Positions 1 to 4,881 of a DNA stretch of 9,121 bases are shown here, piece after piece. Numbering within the stretch: the first letter of the stretch is position 1; every line of letters begins with the position of its first letter. This DNA is from Candidatus Helarchaeota archaeon. GTDB lineage: Archaea; Asgardarchaeota; Lokiarchaeia; Helarchaeales; JABXJV01. The notes under the pieces were generated by a model, which worked only from the letters and a program-made list of their open reading frames with translations, was not told where the DNA came from and searched no databases. The position numbers and the translations under genes were made by a program. The stretch is taken from assembly GCA_013375355.1 (NCBI GenBank), contig JABXJV010000139.1:1-9121 (forward strand). Reading direction: 5' to 3'.

Positions 1-840
1 TCTGACCAAATTACATTAGTTCCTCAATACGATTTCTCTGCTGATAAAGAAAAAATTGATAAGATTTATGGTCCAGATGGTGTCCTTGCTAATGCAGCGG
101 ATGGAATCTGGTGGGGTGTTTCGTTCCCAGCTGCATATCAAGTGATTTTCGGAGATGGCTTCCATATAGGTCTTGGATCTTGGATGGGACAATGGATTAA
201 AAACCCAATAAGCTATCTTAATCAATTAGTTGGGTCAAAACCCTTCCAACGAATGGTAAAAGCAATTGATGCAAAGCCGCGTGAAGTGCAATCGCATTTA
301 TTGCCTTGGACTAAAGAACCTATAAAGACGTACACAGATAATGTAATGTTAATTGGTGATGCAGGTGGATTTCCATGTCCACTTGAGGCAGAAGGAGTTT
401 ACCCAGCAATGGAAACAGGTAAACTTGCAGCTGAAGTAGCAATTAAGGCAATTTCAGATGGTGATACTTCAAAAAAAGCATTAAAACTATATGAAGATAA
501 GTGGAAACAATCATCCGTTGGGATTGAATTTCAAGCTGGTGAAAGTTTACAAACACTATGGAAGAATTTATTTTTCAGCACACAATCAGAGAAAAATAAT
601 ATGGAGTGGTATATACCTCTTCATATTGAGATCCGAGGAGCACATTACGATTGGAGTGAACCACATATTGTAAGATTCCGTCAAGTTCTCAACAGAATCC
701 AAGAATTTTTACCTGAAGCTATTCCATTTATGTTGAAATATGGAATGCCCGTTTTATCGGATATAATGGAAGAGGATGCTTCGATGCTTCCCCTATTGAT
801 GAAAATGTTGGAAAATATGCGTCCAAAAAAGAAAAAATAA
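1..840 (+). CDS. fixC: FixC-like FAD-dependent oxidoreductase (C-terminal part, 5' end outside window)
   Basis: The frame is open from base 1, giving 279 residues of a protein whose family is about 430 long, so the N-terminal FAD-binding GxGxxG region lies outside the window. The clearest mark is LIGDAGGFPCPLEAEGVYPA (fragment residues 117-136), the second FAD-contact motif of the FixC / geranylgeranyl-reductase / ETF-quinone oxidoreductase family, followed by the usual GKLAAEVA helix. FixC passes electrons from electron transfer flavoprotein towards ferredoxin or quinone. The FixX-like ferredoxin that begins 9-15 nt after the stop supports FixC over a lipid-reducing geranylgeranyl reductase. 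The C-terminus ends in PKKKK. An internal ATG at 142 is not the start, because upstream codons read through with family-like sequence. ETF genes (fixAB) may lie upstream, but this cannot be seen. Family assignment is firm; the exact electron acceptor is inferred. Confidence 0.85.
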   Translation, partial: SDQITLVPQYDFSADKEKIDKIYGPDGVLANAADGIWWGVSFPAAYQVIFGDGFHIGLGSWMGQWIKNPISYLNQLVGSKPFQRMVKAIDAKPREVQSHLLPWTKEPIKTYTDNVMLIGDAGGFPCPLEAEGVYPAMETGKLAAEVAIKAISDGDTSKKALKLYEDKWKQSSVGIEFQAGESLQTLWKNLFFSTQSEKNNMEWYIPLHIEIRGAHYDWSEPHIVRFRQVLNRIQEFLPEAIPFMLKYGMPVLSDIMEEDASMLPLLMKMLENMRPKKKK

Positions 841-843
841 TAT

Positions 844-848
844 GAGGT
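844..848 (+). promoter_or_regulatory. Ribosome binding site that decides the fixX start
   Basis: GAGGT sits 1 nt before the ATG at 850 and 7 nt before the in-frame TTG at 856. Normal archaeal spacing is about 5-9 nt, so the motif points to TTG initiation. Confidence 0.55.
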
Positions 849-855
849 AATGATT

Positions 856-1128
856 TTGAATATAGAATTAAAAAAAATATCTCAGCGAGCCCCTGGAGAT
901 ACAGGGGATTTTATTAAATTAAATGAAGATAAGTGCATTGGATGCAGAAAATGTACTATAGTCTGCGTTGTTAATCTTTGGCAAATGCGTGGAGGAATAG
1001 CAAAACTCAGAGATGATTATAAAGAAACATGTCTTGAATGTGCAGCATGTTTTTCAGTTTGCGAGGCGGGAGCAATAGATTTTTCATATCCAGCCGGTGG
1101 AACTGGTGTTGTATATCTAAATGGATAA
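856..1128 (+). CDS. fixX: FixX-like ferredoxin, two [4Fe-4S] motifs
   Basis: This small ferredoxin partners the FixC-like protein directly upstream. From the ATG at 850 it has 92 residues, with cysteines at 29, 32, 35, 39 and 61, 64, 67, 71. Both sets are C-x2-C-x2-C-x3-C, enough for two [4Fe-4S] clusters. The proline that usually follows the fourth cysteine is Val in the first set and Glu in the second. The C-terminal block CLECAACFSVC...YPAGGTGVVYLNG matches the FixX signature (CLECGxC...YPxGGxGV). The start is uncertain. GAGGT at 844-848 is only 1 nt from the ATG at 850 but 7 nt from the in-frame TTG at 856, so the TTG start (90 residues) is preferred. It is surely in one operon with fixC. 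The stop lies 5 nt from the stop of the convergent mcrC. Confidence 0.88.
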   Translation: MNIELKKISQRAPGDTGDFIKLNEDKCIGCRKCTIVCVVNLWQMRGGIAKLRDDYKETCLECAACFSVCEAGAIDFSYPAGGTGVVYLNG

Positions 1129-1133
1129 ACATA

Positions 1134-1787
1134 TCATTTATTATTCTTTTTTTCTTCCAGTTTTATTACATTTAACCAATAATTCACTTTTTCTATAATT
1201 TCATTTATTTTAGATTGAGGACAAGTCATTCCTCTGATTACACCAGTTACTATATCCACAATTTTGCCTTTAGTATGATTGACTTTGGGAACATTAAATT
1301 CATCGGGATGGAACTTTTCTGTTAGAACTCCTACTTTAGCGAAATCTTCAAAACCTACTGGGGCTTGACATACAATAATCGCAGGAATTTCCACATTTCG
1401 TAAATAATTACGCGCTTTATAAACAAAATGTCTAAAGACGTTCCCTAAATGGATAATTGCTAATCTGTGTTTAGCCATCTTCTTTTCTTCATGTGGGCTA
1501 ATTCCTGAGATCCCACCACCTGCTAATGGCCGTTCCTCTGATCCTCCCACACCTGCCCGTAAAACCATGACTGATGTCTGTAACCCCTCTTCTCTTAATC
1601 CGTAAGTGATTTCACAAACTGGTTTGGTGATATGTCTATTACTAGGTCCCATTGAAAGAACTATTATATCAGGTTCTTCGGCTTCAGAAAAAGTATCTCT
1701 CTGGGCAAGACCACCACCAAGCCCCAAACCTGCAGTTTCTCTACAATCAATTACTTGTGTTCTTCTTCCAATTTTTAATCTAGCCAA
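1134..1787 (-). CDS. mcrC: McrC, methyl-coenzyme M reductase accessory/activation protein
   Basis: McrC is found in the ATP-dependent complex that reductively activates the nickel cofactor F430 of methyl-coenzyme M reductase in methanogens. The 217-residue product shows the family blocks in order: VIDCRETAGLGLGGGLAQR (12-30), RHITKPVCEITYGLREEGLQ (51-70), HLGNVFRHFVYKARNYLRNV (113-132), IPAIIVCQAPVGFEDFAKVG (134-153) and KIVDIVTGVIRG (175-186). Length is close to the family's usual ~200. The start is TTG at 1787, giving MARLKIGRRTQV, which fits the family N-terminus; no ATG is available, and only a weak GGGA lies upstream. It follows mcrD by 9 nt in the same reading frame, with TGA between them, so the two are co-transcribed. 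No mcrA, B or G is adjacent. Whether the substrate enzyme is a methyl- or alkyl-CoM reductase cannot be told from here. Confidence 0.93.
   Translation of the reverse strand: MARLKIGRRTQVIDCRETAGLGLGGGLAQRDTFSEAEEPDIIVLSMGPSNRHITKPVCEITYGLREEGLQTSVMVLRAGVGGSEERPLAGGGISGISPHEEKKMAKHRLAIIHLGNVFRHFVYKARNYLRNVEIPAIIVCQAPVGFEDFAKVGVLTEKFHPDEFNVPKVNHTKGKIVDIVTGVIRGMTCPQSKINEIIEKVNYWLNVIKLEEKKNNK
1147..1153 (+). terminator. Possible poly-U terminator of fixCX inside the 3' end of mcrC
   Basis: A run of seven T residues on the plus strand begins 18 nt after the fixX stop, within a T-rich stretch at 1138-1156. Archaeal transcription commonly ends at such U-runs without a hairpin. The same bases encode the lysine/glutamate-rich C-terminus of McrC on the other strand, so the tract may simply reflect that coding. 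Confidence 0.35.
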
Positions 1788-1796
1788 ATTCCCAAC

Positions 1797-2222
1797 TCAT
1801 TCTAACATATCTTTTCGAATAACGAGTGAATAACCTCTTACAGAATCCATTGTGGTTTCACGCCACTTTGTATATCGTCCCACACCAATTCTATAACCAA
1901 ATTTAAAACAATAATCACACACTTTTCTGATATCTTTGATTAAATCAACTGCTTCTATTTGTAAAATCAACTTTCCAACTTGAATTTTTAGTGGGATCGA
2001 TTTAGATCCTATGTTAATAGAAGAAGTTCCATAAATTCGTGGTCCTGTTAACATAATATTTGAAATTCCCTCAACATCTTTTATTTTTTCTAAGAATTCT
2101 TCAACATGATGTTCAGCAAGTAATCTATTTGGGAAAATTAGAACTTCTGCTTGAGGGAAAAATCCGATTGATTCATAATCTTCCATGTCCTCTTTTTTTT
2201 CAGGATTTTCAGGATTGGACAT
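1797..2222 (-). CDS. mcrD: McrD, methyl-coenzyme M reductase operon protein D
   Basis: McrD is a small MCR-associated protein, thought to bind immature MCR during assembly or activation. It normally sits inside the mcrBDCGA operon. The 141-residue product shows the family pattern AEVLIFPNRLL (25-35), EGISNIMLTGPRIYG (51-65), VGKLILQIE (82-90) and FGYRIGVGRYTKWRETTMD (108-126). An acidic tail of about 24 residues precedes the conserved domain. The start is taken as ATG at 2222. An in-frame TTG at 2231 would add only three residues. No convincing Shine-Dalgarno is seen, and a TATA-like box at 2240-2250 lies about 23 nt upstream, which would fit a leaderless mRNA. The TGA stop is in frame with mcrC. 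The upstream neighbour is an AT-hook protein gene, not mcrB. Confidence 0.9.
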   Translation of the reverse strand: MSNPENPEKKEDMEDYESIGFFPQAEVLIFPNRLLAEHHVEEFLEKIKDVEGISNIMLTGPRIYGTSSINIGSKSIPLKIQVGKLILQIEAVDLIKDIRKVCDYCFKFGYRIGVGRYTKWRETTMDSVRGYSLVIRKDMLE

Positions 2223-2239
2223 TTTAATCAATTTCTTTA

Positions 2240-2250
2240 TTAATATAATC
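2240..2250 (-). promoter_or_regulatory. TATA-like box for mcrDC
   Basis: On the minus strand this reads GATTATATTAA, centred about 23 nt above the mcrD ATG. That is close to the archaeal TATA-to-start distance of about 26 nt and would give a leaderless or nearly leaderless transcript, consistent with the missing ribosome binding site. In DNA this AT-rich, such boxes also arise by chance. Confidence 0.35.
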
Positions 2251-2271
2251 GTAATTAAAATGTAAAAATTT

Positions 2272-2290
2272 CTTATTTTAATTAAATAAG
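2272..2290. repeat. 7-bp inverted repeat upstream of mcrD
   Basis: CTTATTT and AAATAAG form a perfect dyad with a 5-nt centre (2279-2283), about 50-70 nt above the mcrD start and just upstream of the TATA-like box. It could be a regulator site for mcrDC. It consists mostly of A and T, so chance occurrence is likely enough to keep confidence low. Confidence 0.25.
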
Positions 2291-2351
2291 GAAATTATTG
2301 GATTAAAAAATTAATGCTAATCTTTGCGATAATTTATATTTTTATCATAAA

Positions 2352-2813
2352 TTATTCATATTCACCAATATTATAATCACTATCATAATATTCGCTATCT
2401 ATCCCAAATTCATCAAAGTAATTTTTTCTTTTCTTCTTTTTATCCTTCTTAGATATGCCCATAGCGTCTTCTTCAAATTCTTCTCCTCCTGGTAATTCAA
2501 TGTCATAACCTTCAATGTATGCATCAGAATCTTCCTCCTCCTCAGATTCATCTTCATATTCGTCCTTGAAAGCCTTTTCTTTCGCTTTTCTGTTGTTTTT
2601 TAATTGTTTTATCAAAATCGTATCAAAATCATCTGTACTAAGATTTTTTTCATAAGACGTAGCTTCACTTATATTTAAAAACCCCTCTCTATCCTTTTCT
2701 CCGCCTAACACCCTCTTCCTTGCCGATCCTGGGGGTCGTCCTCTTCTTTTAGAAGCCTTCTTAGGATTTTTAGTAATTTTAGTTTTCTTTTTTGTCTTTT
2801 TTGCTTTTGCCAT
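2352..2813 (-). CDS. Small AT-hook protein with basic N-terminus and acidic C-terminal half
   Basis: The function is not recognised. The 153-residue product starts with a lysine-rich stretch (1-22) running into KRRGRPPGSARKR (22-34). This contains the R-G-R-P core of the AT-hook, a short motif that lies in the minor groove of AT-rich DNA. A possibly helical middle follows (45-85), then an acidic tract DEYEDESEEEEDSD (84-97), a KKDKKKKRK patch (122-130) and a Tyr/Asp-rich tail. It looks largely disordered. The start is ATG at 2813, with GAGGA at 2820-2824 and 6-nt spacing. The closest familiar design is a eukaryotic HMGA/HMGB-like chromatin protein, but this is an analogy of architecture, not shown homology. 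It lies 129 nt above mcrD on the same strand and is divergent from purA. A nucleic-acid-binding role is inferred. Confidence 0.72.
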   Translation of the reverse strand: MAKAKKTKKKTKITKNPKKASKRRGRPPGSARKRVLGGEKDREGFLNISEATSYEKNLSTDDFDTILIKQLKNNRKAKEKAFKDEYEDESEEEEDSDAYIEGYDIELPGGEEFEEDAMGISKKDKKKKRKNYFDEFGIDSEYYDSDYNIGEYE

Positions 2814-3019
2814 GTTTTGTCCTCTAATGTGGCTATCATTCTTATTTTTTTTTCTTAAAAAAGTTCTATACTCAATTTTTTTTCAATATTTCGTGCTTTA
2901 AAACTTTTTTGTTTTATGTCATTTAAACTGTAATATTGACAAATCAAAACTTTAATTAATAATAATTACAAAAATAATTTGGTTTATTTTTAAAATTAAA
3001 AAACAAAGGAAATTTTAAT
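2814..3019. promoter_or_regulatory. Divergent promoter region between the AT-hook gene and purA
   Basis: This 206-nt region must carry promoters for both genes. Candidate TATA-like elements are TTTAATTAA at 2951-2959 for purA (leader about 40 nt) and TTTAAAT on the minus strand near 2921-2927 for the AT-hook gene. Neither can be fixed by eye. AAAAAAGTT (2857-2865) and AACTTTTTT (2902-2910) form perfect 9-bp inverted arms 36 nt apart. A/T tracts recur through the region. Confidence 0.4.
2820..2824 (-). promoter_or_regulatory. Ribosome binding site of the AT-hook gene
   Basis: The minus strand reads GAGGA, 6 nt before the ATG at 2813, which supports that start. Confidence 0.6.
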
Positions 3020-4333
3020 ATGCCGGCAGTTGTAATAATCGGATCTCAATGGGGAGATGAAGGAAAGGGGAAAATTACAGATTTCTATTCTGATAAGGCA
3101 GATATTGTTGTTAGATTTCAGGGAGGAAATAATGCAGGTCACACGGTAGTTATAGGAGACGAAACTTATAAATTTCATTTAATTCCTTCAGGTACGATTC
3201 AGAACAAGCAAGTAATTATTGGAAATGGCTGTGTAATTGACCCAAGGGTGTTACTACAAGAAGTTGAACTTTTGAAATCTAAGGGATTTAAAATTGACTT
3301 GAAAATTAGCTCAAATGCTCATGTTATCTTCCCTTATCATAATTTATTAGACGGATTAGAAGAAAAATTCAAAGGTAAATTAAGTGCAGGAACAACAAAA
3401 AGAGGAATAGGACCTTGTTACCAAGATAAAGTTGCAAGGTTTGGAATTAAAATTTTTGATTTACTTCATGAAAACATTCTGCGGATGAAATTAGATCAAA
3501 ATATTACTTTGAAGCAGAAGTTATTAGAAATTTATGAGGATGATACAAAATTAGATGAAGAGATAATTATTGATGAATATATAAAATATGGAGAAAAGAT
3601 TCGGTCTTTTGTAGATGAAACTCCTTACATAATAAACAAAGCTTTGGATGAAAATAAAAAAGTTTTATTTGAAGGTGCACAAGGCGCACTTTTAAGTATT
3701 GACCATGGAATTTATCCCCGTACAACTAGTTCAAATACTTGTTCTGGAGGCGCTTGTGTAGGAGCTGGTGTGGGCCCAACTCGTATCAATAAGGTTATTG
3801 GCGTCATGAAGGCTTACTTGAGTAGAGTAGGTACTGGTCCTGTTCCTACCGAAATTACAACTGAAGAAGAGGAAATAGCAAATTACATAAGAGAAAAAGG
3901 ACATGAATATGGAACTACAACGGGTAGACCTAGGAGAATCGGTTGGTTAGACTTGGTTGCTGTCAAATATGCTAAGATGATAAATAATATTGATGCATTG
4001 GCAGTTACTAAATTAGACACATTAGGTGGACTTCAAAAAATCAAAATCTGTGTTGCATATAAGATAGGGGACGAAAAAAAAGAGTCAGATATTATGCCAA
4101 CTAATATGTTAGAAAATTGCAAACCAGTTTATATTGAAATGCAAGGATGGGAAGATAAAAGTCCTAATGAATGGAATAAAATCGCAAAAAAGGGTTATAA
4201 TGCGATTCCAGAAAATATGAAGGCATATTTAAAGAAAATACAAGATTATCTCAAAATACCTTTCTGTTTAATTTCAATAGGACCAAGAAGATCTGATAGT
4301 ATTCAATTACAGAAAATATTTGAAGAAGTATAG
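3020..4333 (+). CDS. purA: Adenylosuccinate synthetase
   Basis: PurA joins IMP and aspartate, using GTP, to make adenylosuccinate, the first committed step from IMP to AMP, in the cytosol. The 437-residue product has all key blocks: GSQWGDEGKGK (8-18, the P-loop-like GTP/IMP site with catalytic Asp13), GGNNAGHT (35-42, catalytic His41), GTTKRGIGP (124-132), LFEGAQGALLSIDHG (216-230), TTTGRPRR (299-306, the aspartate-binding loop), TKLD (330-333, guanine contact) and SIGPRRSD near the C-terminus. The length is that of bacterial and eukaryotic enzymes; many archaeal PurA proteins, such as those of Pyrococcus and methanogens, are about 340 long. The start ATG at 3020 has AAGGA at 3006-3010 with 9-nt spacing. 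It appears monocistronic, divergent from the AT-hook gene and convergent with the PqqD-like gene. Confidence 0.97.
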   Translation: MPAVVIIGSQWGDEGKGKITDFYSDKADIVVRFQGGNNAGHTVVIGDETYKFHLIPSGTIQNKQVIIGNGCVIDPRVLLQEVELLKSKGFKIDLKISSNAHVIFPYHNLLDGLEEKFKGKLSAGTTKRGIGPCYQDKVARFGIKIFDLLHENILRMKLDQNITLKQKLLEIYEDDTKLDEEIIIDEYIKYGEKIRSFVDETPYIINKALDENKKVLFEGAQGALLSIDHGIYPRTTSSNTCSGGACVGAGVGPTRINKVIGVMKAYLSRVGTGPVPTEITTEEEEIANYIREKGHEYGTTTGRPRRIGWLDLVAVKYAKMINNIDALAVTKLDTLGGLQKIKICVAYKIGDEKKESDIMPTNMLENCKPVYIEMQGWEDKSPNEWNKIAKKGYNAIPENMKAYLKKIQDYLKIPFCLISIGPRRSDSIQLQKIFEEV

Positions 4334-4360
4334 TTATGATATTAAAACTTTTTAAAATCA

Positions 4361-4377
4361 AGAAAAATTAAAAAAAA
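4361..4377 (-). terminator. Possible poly-U terminator of the PqqD-like gene
   Basis: On the minus strand, T8 (4370-4377) and T5 (4363-4367) follow the PqqD-like stop by a few bases, in the 48-nt gap between it and the convergent purA. U-runs alone can stop archaeal RNA polymerase. For purA, only a T5 at 4349-4353 is visible on the plus strand. Confidence 0.4.
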
Positions 4378-4381
4378 TGAT

Positions 4382-4651
4382 TTAATATTCCAAGAAACCA
4401 GTATTTTTTAAATCTTTAAGGATATCAAAGACTATTCCACTAATAAATTCCTTACTTTTACGTGTTCTGTCGACACAATATTCGATCAAATCATTTACAG
4501 TATTTTCAGAGTTGCATTTTCTCCAGACAACATAAACTAGGGGTGCAACTTCTTTAGTATCTCCCTCTTCATTCTTTAAAACAATTTGCCTTCGAGAAAG
4601 TTCAAGACCAACTCTTTGACCGCTATGGATCGGTCGCACGTCTAAATCCAA
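4382..4651 (-). CDS. PqqD-like winged-helix protein (RiPP recognition element type)
   Basis: The 89-residue product resembles the PqqD family: a VRPIHSGQRVGLELSRRQIVL strand region (5-25), then APLVYVVWRKCNSENTVNDL (36-55) leading into a helix, and a last helix ending LKDLKNTGFLEY (78-89), like the closing PqqD pattern L..L...G.L. PqqD domains bind leader peptides of ribosomally made, modified peptides and hand them to a radical SAM enzyme. Here no radical SAM gene or obvious precursor peptide is adjacent, so that role is unproven, and many stand-alone PqqD-like proteins have no known job. The start is TTG at 4651, the only standard start codon after an in-frame TGA apart from the GTG four codons further on. 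A weak GAGTGAG lies 5 nt upstream. Confidence 0.55.
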   Translation of the reverse strand: MDLDVRPIHSGQRVGLELSRRQIVLKNEEGDTKEVAPLVYVVWRKCNSENTVNDLIEYCVDRTRKSKEFISGIVFDILKDLKNTGFLEY

Positions 4652-4694
4652 GATTACTCACTCTAAAAACTTATTAATTTCAAAAAACAAAAAT

Positions 4695-4712
4695 TTAACA
4701 TATTTATGTTAA
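4695..4712. repeat. 18-bp perfect palindrome, candidate operator
   Basis: TTAACATATTTATGTTAA consists of 8-bp arms around a TT centre. It abuts ATTATAAAA (4712-4720), a TATA-like box on the plus strand, which reads TTTTATAAT on the minus strand. It lies 44-61 nt above the start of the PqqD-like gene and 26 nt before the ATG of a possible small ORF, so it could be a regulator site for either. Confidence 0.4.
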
Positions 4713-4737
4713 TTATAAAATTTTGTTAAGGTGTTTT

Positions 4738-4845
4738 ATGATTAATATAATACAAAACTATCTAATAAATCTACTGCTTGAAAAATTAAATAATTTTCGA
4801 ACAAAAGAATCTGTGAAATCTAAAAATATAAGAGATTTTGGATAA
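4738..4845 (+). CDS. Possible 35-residue small protein
   Basis: An ATG at 4738 follows AAGGTG (4728-4733) by 4 nt and opens a 35-codon frame ending in TAA. The product begins MINIIQNYLINLLLEKLNNF, which could form an amphipathic helix, followed by a basic, polar tail. A TATA-like box at 4712-4720 lies about 22 nt before the ATG, which would place the transcript start near the ATG itself, so the box and the ribosome binding site cannot both be used as they stand. It is convergent with the aminopeptidase gene and divergent from the PqqD-like gene. No family is recognised. A frame of this length is common by chance in AT-rich DNA, so this is a candidate only. Confidence 0.25.
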   Translation: MINIIQNYLINLLLEKLNNFRTKESVKSKNIRDFG

Positions 4846-4881
4846 AAATCATATTAGATAATAATTAATTAGATTTAAATG

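Noticed and set aside
1606..1833. Plus-strand frame of 75 codons
   Set aside because: It lies antisense across mcrC and mcrD, both with strong family motifs.
1797..2231. mcrD starting at TTG 2231
   Set aside because: ATG at 2222 is three codons downstream, is a better start codon, and sits at a suitable distance from the TATA-like box.
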